Below, piece after piece: positions 8,627 to 16,344 of a DNA stretch of 64,000 nucleotides. The translations under genes were made by a program, and so were the position numbers. Each line of letters opens with the position of its first letter. The first letter of the stretch is position 1. The stretch is from CAYTYZ01 sp964442385 (lineage in GTDB: Bacteria; Patescibacteriota; Microgenomatia; UBA12405): NCBI GenBank assembly GCA_964442385.1, contig CAYTYZ010000004.1, positions 1-64,000 of the forward strand, read 5' to 3'. The notes under the pieces are model-generated. The model had not been told where the DNA came from. It did no database searches and was given only the letters and a program-made list of their open reading frames with translations.

Positions 8627-9653
8627 AAGCTAATGATAGCCCAATTAAGGCAAAAAGCTTTTGCGTACTGTTTAATGAAATAGCTAGTAAACCAGCAATT
8701 AGGCTAACACACCAATAAAAAACGGCAATTTGTCGCCTGGTATAGCCAAGTTTAAGCAAGTGGTGATGAAGATGCTTGCCATCCCCTTGGTAGATTGGTT
8801 TCCCCTCTTTTAGACGTCTAATTATGGTCCAGATAGCGTCAAGCATGGGTAGGGCCAATAGCAAAATTAAAGTGGCTACTTTGGCGCCTGCCAGAATAGC
8901 TAATACTGCTAAAAGTAACCCCGTAGTACTTTTGCCGGAATAACCTATCATTATTTTTTGCGGAAAAAAATTGAATTTTAGAAAACCTAGACTAGCCCCA
9001 GTAAGAGCAGCAGAAAGGACTATAACCGGAACTTGGTTAGGGTCAGAAGAAAACCGCATAGCTAGAACACCAATAAAAAAAGAAGACACTGCCACATAAC
9101 CTGGCAGCTGGCCTTCTACGCCTGCAGACCAGCCTACGATATTTAAACACCAAATAATCCAAATAAAAGCCAGGGTATCTGAAAGAATCCACAGGTTGTA
9201 GTTGTGCCCAAGAAAACTAAAGCCGAGCTGCAGCCAAGATAGGTCAATTGTGGTACTAGGCAAAAGTGGGTTTGTTATATAAGCCACCCCAACTCCTGAG
9301 GCTATGATAATAAGAGCAGCAAGGGCATTTGTGAACAACCTAAGTCTGGGGTTTAGATCAAAAAAGTCGTCAGCAACACCAATAAATAAAGTAAAAACCA
9401 GTGAGAATAAAATAGCTAGAATTCTACTGGTGGGATTTAAAAATAAAAAAGCTACTAGCAAAACGGTTAGGGTTATGGGGATTCCGCCACCCCTGGGAAC
9501 TGGATAGAGAGCGGTGGCATTGCCTGTTTTTTGATTTTTTAATTTAGGGTTCTCTACCCAACCCTTGTGGTTATAAAACTTGTAAGTAAAAAAGGTTAAA
9601 AGAAGAGAAACAACCAGAGAAATAGCAATGGTGACTAAAAATAAAGAGAGCAT
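8583..9653 (-). CDS. Polyprenyl-phosphate sugar-1-phosphate transferase (WecA/TagO/MraY family)
   Basis: Integral membrane enzyme of 356 residues with about ten hydrophobic segments. Family members transfer a UDP-sugar phosphate to undecaprenyl phosphate, starting a lipid-linked glycan. Seen: an Asp-rich loop VADDFFDLNPRLRL, NIVGWSAGVEGQLPG (the usual N..N..DG..GL region), and the diagnostic HLHHHLLKLGYTRRQ near the C-terminus, typical of WecA/TagO rather than MraY. It is last in a four-gene (-) operon with two glycosyltransferases, so it probably initiates a surface polysaccharide or wall-linked glycan. The acceptor sugar cannot be told. Confidence 0.78.
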   Translation of the reverse strand: MLSLFLVTIAISLVVSLLLTFFTYKFYNHKGWVENPKLKNQKTGNATALYPVPRGGGIPITLTVLLVAFLFLNPTSRILAILFSLVFTLFIGVADDFFDLNPRLRLFTNALAALIIIASGVGVAYITNPLLPSTTIDLSWLQLGFSFLGHNYNLWILSDTLAFIWIIWCLNIVGWSAGVEGQLPGYVAVSSFFIGVLAMRFSSDPNQVPVIVLSAALTGASLGFLKFNFFPQKIMIGYSGKSTTGLLLAVLAILAGAKVATLILLLALPMLDAIWTIIRRLKEGKPIYQGDGKHLHHHLLKLGYTRRQIAVFYWCVSLIAGLLAISLNSTQKLFALIGLSLAFIGLLLSLHRKTLS

Positions 9654-9654
9654 G

Positions 9655-10017
9655 CTAGGTAACTAAAAAGATTAAATTTATTTCAGCAACAAGAAAAAGT
9701 ATAGAAGCCATGGCTCCGAAATGAAGCAATAATTTTGATAAAGTTACATTTCCAGCTCTAATGAGAGAAGCTAAAAGTGTATTGGTGACCATAATGGCTA
9801 TAGATAGAATAGGAAAGAGATAGACATTGTTTAATGGAGCTAATCTAGCAGTACCCCATTGGCGAGCTAAAAACAATGGAATCTCTGGAGGAAACCGATC
9901 ATAGAGGTAGGTTATGGTTATAATTTGACCTAAAAAACATAGTAAAAAAATTCTCAAGGGGCTGGCAAACTCTCCTTTGGCCCAAAAATGAAAGAATTGA
10001 TTAAGAAACTTGATCAT
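9655..10017 (-). CDS. Small membrane protein of the glycan operon
   Basis: Protein of 120 residues with about three hydrophobic helices (residues 20-36, 66-85 and 95-118). The loop RFPPEIPLFLARQWGTARLA resembles DUF1648-like or small predicted membrane proteins common in Patescibacteria. Its start overlaps the stop of the upstream glycosyltransferase by four bases (ATGA), and it ends one base before the WecA-like gene. Context suggests a role in envelope glycan synthesis or transport. No catalytic motif is seen. Confidence 0.55.
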   Translation of the reverse strand: MIKFLNQFFHFWAKGEFASPLRIFLLCFLGQIITITYLYDRFPPEIPLFLARQWGTARLAPLNNVYLFPILSIAIMVTNTLLASLIRAGNVTLSKLLLHFGAMASILFLVAEINLIFLVT

Positions 10018-11315
10018 TTGGGAGAATAAACAAGGAACCTTTGATTTTCATAAAGGAGATTGTAGTACTGAGATAAAAGCGAAGACAACTGCTTAAAATC
10101 CTGTCCCGGATAAGTTACTACCAGAGGCATTTCTACCTTGATATTATCAATAGCTTGGGATTGTGTTGAACTATCAATAATATGATATTTAAGTAAATAC
10201 ATAAATGAAGGAGATCTTGCTGATAAATAATACAACTGAGGATCATTGACCCATAGAAACAGTTTCTGATTCGGGTTAGAGTTGGCTTTTATATATTTAG
10301 CAGCCGAGTAGATGGATGGTGTATCTTTCGGAAAATAAAGTGGACTATTGCCTGAAAAAAAGTTTAAATAATAGGCAAAACTAAATAAAAATAATAGTAC
10401 TGTTGATAAAAGGATGAGGTACTTTTTTTGTAAAATAATGGCAAGAAGTAAAGAAAACGGAGAGGCTAATTGTAGATAGTAGTGATAATAAGACCTGCCT
10501 GAAAGCTGACTGGAGAAAAAAGCTAATAGAAACCAAAGAAGTAAAAACTTGTAAAAATAGCCCAGGCGAGATTTAAGACATACAAGGCACAAGGCAAGAA
10601 CAAGACAAAACTTAAAAATCAAAATATTGTTTGGCAAATAAGTTGTATGATTTCCTACATAAATTGAATTCAAATAAGCAATATTATTGCTAAACACTTG
10701 GCTGATAAAGATCTGGAAAATACCCACAGCGTTGTAATACAAAGACAGGAATAATAATGGAAGTGAGGAAAAGACAAGATAACTTAGGAGTTTTTTTAGG
10801 TTTTTTGTCTGAATTAATATTAATACGGCTAGGGCGAATATCTCCAATAGAGCCGGTAACTTTATTAAAAGTGAAAGTCCGGCAATAAAGCCTGCTAGTG
10901 CATATTTTTTATGATGCAAAATAAGTAGAAGTGAAAGCAATATTGGGAGAAAGATAAATATTTCTGCATTGGCAATATTGCCTTCTAGAAGTGGGGTTTG
11001 GCTAACAACTATAAATGGGAAAGTGGCAACGGCTAACTTATGTTTTGAGGCTAAAAAATAGAATACTGTAACTGTGGCAAGAGACCAAAATAACAGAGCA
11101 AGCCGTAGGTTGAATTGAGTTTGAAGAACTGAGGAAAGAAGATAAAGAAAGGGAGGTTTGTTGTCGGTAATGTCTTTGTACAAAACGGCACCTTTACTAA
11201 GTGATTGCCCAATAGTAAGGTAAATACCTTCATCGTCATACCAGTCAGGTTCGAAAAGACCAGGTAAGCGCAGAAAAAAGGTCAGAAGTAAGGCTAGAAA
11301 AAGTATTTTATTCAT
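10014..11315 (-). CDS. GT39/ArnT-like membrane glycosyltransferase
   Basis: Multi-pass protein of 433 residues with ten or more hydrophobic segments. The first periplasmic loop carries DWYDDEGIYLTIGQSL, the acidic pair in GT-C enzymes (PMT/ArnT superfamily) that activates the lipid-linked sugar donor, followed by DNKPPFLYLLSSV as in this family. Such enzymes move a sugar from a polyprenyl carrier to a lipid, protein or polysaccharide on the outer face of the membrane. It overlaps the upstream GT2 gene and the downstream small membrane gene by four bases each. Confidence 0.7.
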   Translation of the reverse strand: MNKILFLALLLTFFLRLPGLFEPDWYDDEGIYLTIGQSLSKGAVLYKDITDNKPPFLYLLSSVLQTQFNLRLALLFWSLATVTVFYFLASKHKLAVATFPFIVVSQTPLLEGNIANAEIFIFLPILLSLLLILHHKKYALAGFIAGLSLLIKLPALLEIFALAVLILIQTKNLKKLLSYLVFSSLPLLFLSLYYNAVGIFQIFISQVFSNNIAYLNSIYVGNHTTYLPNNILIFKFCLVLALCLVCLKSRLGYFYKFLLLWFLLAFFSSQLSGRSYYHYYLQLASPFSLLLAIILQKKYLILLSTVLLFLFSFAYYLNFFSGNSPLYFPKDTPSIYSAAKYIKANSNPNQKLFLWVNDPQLYYLSARSPSFMYLLKYHIIDSSTQSQAIDNIKVEMPLVVTYPGQDFKQLSSLLSQYYNLLYENQRFLVYSPK

Positions 11316-12817
11316 TTTTTTGGGGTAGTTTTATATTCAAGTCTCTTGCCTAACAATAATCTAGTATGTGATTCTAGCCCTGGCAGGGTTGACATGGCAA
11401 GAGTGGCAAGGGGCATTAAAGGCCATTGTAACAAGTTCATAAGTTTATTTTTAAGTCCCTGTTTTTTATCATCTTGTCTAAGGCGCCAATCAAGAGCAAT
11501 GATGATTACCAAGGGAAGTAGGCAAATAGTTAAAATAATATTGGCAAATCTCGGTAAATTGTAGCCTAGGCTAGTTTGGAAAAATGATGGGTTTAAAATA
11601 ATGGGCAAGCTAGTACCAAGAGTTAAGATAAACCAGTTGCTGGACCAAATTGCGTGGGTTTGCAAAAGTTTATATATTCGCGAAAGCCGAAGGACAAGCG
11701 GAATTTCTGGGTGTAATCTGGACTGTTCGATGGCGTAGGGTATATCTGTAGCCCCCCAGGCATGACGGACACATTGACTATAACGGTTTTTTAGAGCCTG
11801 ATAATATCCACTACCCGATGGTGCATCGACTATGGTGGGTAAAAAAATTGGCTCTACTTTTGTTTGGCCACCGGTTGCAAAAAAAGCTTGGAGAAAAATA
11901 TGCCAGTCTTCTGGGATAGTGTCTACATCCCAATAACCAGCCAAATCAATTTGCTGATAAGAGGAAGAATAGCAAGAGTAATTAAAAAAGAGTCCATCTG
12001 GTTCTTGAATATTGGCCACATGGAGCATGTTGCCGACTGTTCCAATAATTCTAGTAAATGCAGGGACCTCGTTAATATTATTGTGCCAAAAAATAGGTGC
12101 CTGCCAAAATCGGGTATAGCGAACTGGAGAGGTAGCAAAGAAATAGGTTAGGGCCGAAAAATAATTGGGGTTAAAATGGGTATCTACATCACAGCTAGTA
12201 AGGGTCAAGTTAGCTAAGCTGAGTTTACCTGAGGTAATAAATTGTTTTTTAAAACTTTTGGCTGCCCATGCTTCGTTTGAATGTTTGCCTATGGTTTCGC
12301 CATCTAGTCCAAAAGGATGTTCGATTGAAATAATCGCAGCAAAACTATTGCCATATTTAGCTTTAAAGTATTTAAGGGTTTCTTGATTGTTTTGTATGCC
12401 GGCTCGTTCTTCTTGGGCTAATACTACATATAGTTGTTTTTTATCGATACCCACTTGCCCAGAAAGAGATTTAAAAGTCATATCTATAACTTCCACGGGT
12501 TCTTTATAGGAAGAGATGAGCACCACATGTTTGACTTGAGTCCAAGAAAGTTTGGGGCCAGTAAAACTGGTGTATAGTTCGTGCCAGTTAGTTTCCAGGT
12601 GTGATTTAATTTTGAAATAACCAATAAGAGCTAGGGTAACGTTTTTTATGGATTGATAAAGCCAGTATAGTAAAAAGGCTACAACAAAATAGGCCAATAG
12701 TTGTGGTACTAAAAAGGATCCCCAAATGGGAAAAGTAATGGTTAGCCAAGCCACCAAACCTGGTATCATCTCATATAGCCTATAACGACGGCTGGATTTG
12801 TTTACTAGTGATGTCAT
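11312..12817 (-). CDS. Membrane-anchored family 2 glycosyltransferase
   Basis: Protein of 501 residues with two N-terminal helices, a cytosolic GT-A domain, then at least two C-terminal helices (about residues 395-490). Seen: VVLISSYKEP (nucleotide-sugar entry), TSCDVDTHFNP (DxD metal site), PEDWHIFLQAFF (ED base motif) and QCVRHAWGATDIP in the position of QxxRW. This layout matches processive GT2 enzymes of the cellulose/hyaluronan synthase type, although the final motif is divergent. It is first in the (-) glycan operon and reads away from a divergent promoter shared with the nucleotidyltransferase gene. Confidence 0.72.
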   Translation of the reverse strand: MTSLVNKSSRRYRLYEMIPGLVAWLTITFPIWGSFLVPQLLAYFVVAFLLYWLYQSIKNVTLALIGYFKIKSHLETNWHELYTSFTGPKLSWTQVKHVVLISSYKEPVEVIDMTFKSLSGQVGIDKKQLYVVLAQEERAGIQNNQETLKYFKAKYGNSFAAIISIEHPFGLDGETIGKHSNEAWAAKSFKKQFITSGKLSLANLTLTSCDVDTHFNPNYFSALTYFFATSPVRYTRFWQAPIFWHNNINEVPAFTRIIGTVGNMLHVANIQEPDGLFFNYSCYSSSYQQIDLAGYWDVDTIPEDWHIFLQAFFATGGQTKVEPIFLPTIVDAPSGSGYYQALKNRYSQCVRHAWGATDIPYAIEQSRLHPEIPLVLRLSRIYKLLQTHAIWSSNWFILTLGTSLPIILNPSFFQTSLGYNLPRFANIILTICLLPLVIIIALDWRLRQDDKKQGLKNKLMNLLQWPLMPLATLAMSTLPGLESHTRLLLGKRLEYKTTPKK

Positions 12818-12825
12818 GGTATTTC

Positions 12826-12840
12826 AATATAAATTATACT
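12826..12840. promoter_or_regulatory. Divergent promoter with overlapping -10 boxes
   Basis: The octamer ATTATACT at 12833-12840 gives TATACT on the plus strand, five bases before the ATG at 12846, and TATAAT on the minus strand. A second minus-strand TATATT (12826-12831) lies eight bases before the GT2 start at 12817. The two start codons are only 28 bases apart. Confidence 0.55.
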
Positions 12841-12845
12841 AAATT

Positions 12846-13556
12846 ATGGAAACTTGGGAGTATCTTCGCAAATTTCACAAGCCAATAACCTTAAGTGGCC
12901 TAAAGTTCCTAAGAATAAATGGATCTAAAGGTGACTTTATGAAGGCAAAAGTGATTACATGGCGGGAATATCGAAAAAAATTCGGCAAAATTTATGATGA
13001 AAAGTTTGAAATTGCAAAAAAGGCAGGTGGAATGATTGCAAAAATACCCTGGCTTGAGGCAATGATGGTTACTGGATCAGTTGCTTCTGGGTATCCTGAC
13101 GTAGATGATGATATTGACATAATGTTTATCTGCCAGAGGGATACGATTTGGATATGTCGGGCACTAGTTTATGCTTTGTTATTTGTCTGTGGATTTAAAA
13201 TACGTAGAAATTCAATCGAAGTTAAAGATAGATTGTGCCTAAATCTATGGGTAGAAGAAAATTATGGAATAAGTAAAGACAAGCAAAACCTGAAAAATGC
13301 CATGGATGGAATTATGGCAAAGACAATATTTGGTGATAAAGTTTGGAGCAGTTTTTTAATTAATAACGATTGGATACAAGAATACGTATCTTTTGGGTAT
13401 AAAAAAAAAGTTACAAAAAATAGAATTGTAATTGGTACAACTACCAATATACTGGTAGTTGCCGTTAATTTTATGTTTTATATAGCCCAGCGTATTTATA
13501 TGAAAAAAAAGGGCAGAGAAACTGTAGATTTGCACAAAGCATTCTTTCATCCATAG
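12846..13556 (+). CDS. Nucleotidyltransferase-fold protein
   Basis: Protein of 236 residues with a polymerase-beta-type motif: MMVTGSVASGYPDVDDDIDI (Gly-Ser followed by the DxD acids) at about residues 75-94. Family members include antibiotic nucleotidyltransferases and MNT antitoxins, but no partner HEPN gene is adjacent. An alternative ATG at 12939 has a possible AGGTG ribosome site. The start at 12846 is kept because a TATACT box sits exactly five bases upstream. A hydrophobic patch near residues 100-116 (RALVYALLFVCGF) and another near 205 are unusual for soluble members. Target unknown. Confidence 0.55.
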   Translation: METWEYLRKFHKPITLSGLKFLRINGSKGDFMKAKVITWREYRKKFGKIYDEKFEIAKKAGGMIAKIPWLEAMMVTGSVASGYPDVDDDIDIMFICQRDTIWICRALVYALLFVCGFKIRRNSIEVKDRLCLNLWVEENYGISKDKQNLKNAMDGIMAKTIFGDKVWSSFLINNDWIQEYVSFGYKKKVTKNRIVIGTTTNILVVAVNFMFYIAQRIYMKKKGRETVDLHKAFFHP

Positions 13557-13564
13557 AAATTTGG

Positions 13565-13570
13565 TATAAT
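13565..13570 (+). promoter_or_regulatory. -10 hexamer of the DUF5667/penicillin-binding protein unit
   Basis: TATAAT stands nine bases before the ATG at 13580, predicting a leader of only two or three bases. Confidence 0.5.
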
Positions 13571-13579
13571 AATGGTTAC

Positions 13580-14197
13580 ATGAAATACCTTTTGTCTATT
13601 GTAGCCGTAATTGTATTGTGTATTTCAATTCTTTTCATTTCCTTGGTTAGGGCTACCCTACCTACCACCATGGAAAAAATTCGTGATAATGAGTATAGAT
13701 CCGTTCTACTAGCCTTGAAGCCAATATATGCAGATGAGAATATCGAGACTACCATTGGAAGTAACTATAATTTGCCTGACGCCGGAATCCTGCCTAACAA
13801 CCCATTTTACGGTTTTAAGGCTCTAAGAGATTGGATTTGGTTGAGGCTAACTTTTGACCCCTCATCCAAGGCTAAACTTTTACAGCACAATGCTGATAAA
13901 AAGATGGCCGAAGCGGTGGCATTTATTGCTGATAGTAAAACTAAAGATGCCTACCAGGCAATTGCTGAGTCTTTTTCTTTTTTAGAAGATACCAGGCAAG
14001 CAATTGGCAATATAGATAAAAAGCAAGCTGACCGAGCCAAGCAACAAGAATTGCAGTTGATTAGGTCAGGACAGGCATACGAGAAGATAATTACCGGTTT
14101 TCAAACGTCAGTAACCAACTCGGAATATGATAGAAGGAGTGAGTGGTTAGACCGTTTAAAGAAGTGGAATGAATCTTTCGTCTCGGAAGAAGATTAA
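13580..14197 (+). CDS. DUF5667-domain exported protein
   Basis: Protein of 205 residues with a signal peptide or single N-terminal membrane helix (residues 3-24). The DUF5667 core follows: GILPNNPFYGFKALRDWIWL, then RLTFDPSSKAKLLQHNADKK, and a long helical, Lys/Glu-rich remainder. This domain is common as an exported single-domain protein in Patescibacteria and Actinobacteria; its molecular role is not established. The last 29 bases overlap the downstream penicillin-binding protein gene, so both are translated together and the protein may assist wall synthesis (inference). Confidence 0.65.
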   Translation: MKYLLSIVAVIVLCISILFISLVRATLPTTMEKIRDNEYRSVLLALKPIYADENIETTIGSNYNLPDAGILPNNPFYGFKALRDWIWLRLTFDPSSKAKLLQHNADKKMAEAVAFIADSKTKDAYQAIAESFSFLEDTRQAIGNIDKKQADRAKQQELQLIRSGQAYEKIITGFQTSVTNSEYDRRSEWLDRLKKWNESFVSEED

Positions 14198-16298
14198 CAG
14201 AGTCGTAAAGACTTTTGTGTTGATTTTTTTGTTTTTAGTTATAGCCAGCTTTGGAGTTGGATATGTTTGGGTTAAAGCAACAATTGGTGATACAAAAAAT
14301 TTTATAGTGGATGATGGCAGTGAATCAAGTCTAATTTACGATAGAAATGGTGAGTTACTTTATGAAATGTTTAGTGACAAAAATAGAGTTAAGACTACTT
14401 TAAGCCAGATACCTGATGGTTTAAAAAAGGCTACCTTGGCTATCGAGGATGCAAATTTTTATAATCATTTTGGATTTGATATTAAAGGTATAGCCAGGGG
14501 ACTACTAAGAACACTTTTTGAAAATCGTAAGCAAGGAGGTTCTACTATTACCCAGCAACTTATAAAAAATACAAAGTTAACAACGGAAAGAACCTGGGAA
14601 AGGAAAGCTAAAGAGGCTGTGTTGACTATTGCTGCTGAAATGATTTATTCCAAAGACGAAATATTGGAAATGTATTTTAATAGGATTCCATATGGAGGGA
14701 CAGTTTGGGGAGCGGCAGCCGCGTCGCAAACTATTTTTGGAAAAAATTTGGGTGAACTAAATTTAGCAGAATCAGCTCTTTTGGCTGGTCTACCTGCCTC
14801 ACCTACAAAGTACTCCCCTTTTGTGTTTCCTGAAAAGGCAAAAACCAGACAGGAACAAGTTTTACTACGAATGAAGGAGCTGTCGATGATTGATGAAAAG
14901 ACTTATGAAGAGGCTAAAAATTATAAACTAGTATATGCAAGCAAGGCCAGAGACATTAAAGCTCCCCATTTTGTTTTTTATGTAAAAAATGAGCTCTTGA
15001 AAGAGTTTGGACAAGAGGTTGTAGCCAAAGGAGGGTTAAAAATTACTACTACCCTGGATTTGGCAATGCAGGATTACGCACAGAGTGTGGTGGTGGAAGA
15101 AATTGATAAATTGGCCAAAATAAAAGCAAATGTAACCAATGGGGCGGTAGTTGTTACCCGTGCTGATACTGGAGAAATATTAACTATGGTGGGCTCGAAG
15201 GACTATTTTGATGAAAATATTGATGGTCAGGTAAACATCGCCACTTCGCCTCAACAACCAGGGTCATCAATTAAACCACTTAATTATGCGGTAGGGATTG
15301 AACTTGGCAAAATAACAGCAGCTACAGTTTTTGATGATTCACCTTTGTGTTTCCCAGCCTTGCCAGGCCAAAAACAGTACTGTCCAACCAATTATGGAGG
15401 GGCTTATCATGGAGTGCAATCGGTGAGAAATTCTCTGGGTAACTCTCTTAACATAGCTGCGGTAAAAACTTTAAAGTTAAATAGTATTGAGACTTTTGTA
15501 GCCTCGGCTTCGGCCATGGGCCTATCTACCTTGGTAGACCCAAGTAACTATGGCTTATCACTTACCCTGGGGGCAGGCGATGTATATATGACAGACATGA
15601 ATGTGGCTTTTGGGGTTCTAGCAAATGGCGGGGTGAGAAAAGATTTGACGCCTTTTTTAAAAATAATGAGTAAGGATGGAAAAGTTATAAGTGATGAAGT
15701 GGTAGCTTTTGGAGATAGAGTTTTGTCTAGAGAAGCGGCATTTATTGTTAGTAACATTTTAAGTGATGATGGGGCTAGATCTATGGTGTTTGGGGCTGGA
15801 TCAATGTTAAACATAAAGGGACATCCAGAGGTTTCGGTGAAAACTGGTACTACTAATGATTTGAGAGATAATTGGACCATTGGTTACACCCCTGAGTATG
15901 TGGTGACTGTTTGGGTGGGTAATAGCGATAATAGTAAAATGAGTCGGGTGGCTTCTGGAACTACAGGGGCCTCTCCAATCTGGAACAAGGTAATGACAAA
16001 ATTGCTAGAAGGGAAAATTGCTAAAAGACCAGTCCAGCCTGCTGGGGTAATACAAAGAAGGGTGTGTAATTTAACTGGTGGGTTAGTTCCAAGTGAAGGA
16101 TGTGAGTCAAAAAATGAGTATTTTAAGCAAGACCACGTGCCTCCGATAATTGTACCCACACATCAAAATGTCATGATAGACAAGACTAGTGGCAAGCAAG
16201 TGCGAAATAACGAGTCAAATCCAAATGCTGAATGGCAGGACAAACAGGTAATAATTGACCCTGTTACAGGGCCAGTTTGCATTGACTGCGCTCACTAG
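14169..16298 (+). CDS. Class A penicillin-binding protein (transglycosylase/transpeptidase), first copy
   Basis: Bifunctional peptidoglycan synthase of 709 residues. An N-terminal membrane helix (residues 14-35) is followed by a GT51 domain: AIEDANFYNHFGFDIKG with the catalytic Glu, QGGSTITQQLIKNTKL, EMYFNRIPYGG and ESALLAGLPASPTKYSP. The transpeptidase domain has QPGSSIKPLNY with nucleophile S366, SLGNSLNIAA as the SxN-type motif, and VKTGTTND with K558. Both activities appear intact. It is preceded by the DUF5667 gene (29-base overlap) and followed by a close paralogue, so the wall-synthesis module is duplicated. A short Cys-rich tail (CNLTGGLVPSEGCES, CIDC) may be extracytoplasmic. Confidence 0.88.
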   Translation: MNLSSRKKINRVVKTFVLIFLFLVIASFGVGYVWVKATIGDTKNFIVDDGSESSLIYDRNGELLYEMFSDKNRVKTTLSQIPDGLKKATLAIEDANFYNHFGFDIKGIARGLLRTLFENRKQGGSTITQQLIKNTKLTTERTWERKAKEAVLTIAAEMIYSKDEILEMYFNRIPYGGTVWGAAAASQTIFGKNLGELNLAESALLAGLPASPTKYSPFVFPEKAKTRQEQVLLRMKELSMIDEKTYEEAKNYKLVYASKARDIKAPHFVFYVKNELLKEFGQEVVAKGGLKITTTLDLAMQDYAQSVVVEEIDKLAKIKANVTNGAVVVTRADTGEILTMVGSKDYFDENIDGQVNIATSPQQPGSSIKPLNYAVGIELGKITAATVFDDSPLCFPALPGQKQYCPTNYGGAYHGVQSVRNSLGNSLNIAAVKTLKLNSIETFVASASAMGLSTLVDPSNYGLSLTLGAGDVYMTDMNVAFGVLANGGVRKDLTPFLKIMSKDGKVISDEVVAFGDRVLSREAAFIVSNILSDDGARSMVFGAGSMLNIKGHPEVSVKTGTTNDLRDNWTIGYTPEYVVTVWVGNSDNSKMSRVASGTTGASPIWNKVMTKLLEGKIAKRPVQPAGVIQRRVCNLTGGLVPSEGCESKNEYFKQDHVPPIIVPTHQNVMIDKTSGKQVRNNESNPNAEWQDKQVIIDPVTGPVCIDCAH

Positions 16299-16299
16299 C

Positions 16300-16317
16300 T
16301 TTTCCACTAGTGGAAAA
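16300..16317. repeat. Perfect 18-bp palindrome between the two penicillin-binding protein genes
   Basis: TTTTCCACTAGTGGAAAA begins two bases after the stop of the first gene and ends 16 bases before the -10 hexamer of the second. There is no T-run, so it is not a typical terminator. An operator or processing hairpin is possible. Confidence 0.6.
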
Positions 16318-16333
16318 TTATCTAAAAATAGGC

Positions 16334-16339
16334 TATATT
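16334..16339 (+). promoter_or_regulatory. -10 hexamer of the second penicillin-binding protein gene
   Basis: TATATT is followed by five bases and the ATG at 16345. This decides against the longer in-frame start at 16255, which would overlap the previous gene. Confidence 0.5.
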
Positions 16340-16344
16340 CTGCC

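Noticed and set aside
13040..13556. Toxin-antitoxin (MNT/HEPN) pair
   Set aside because: The nucleotidyltransferase fold is present, but no HEPN-like partner with an RxxxxH motif lies on either side.
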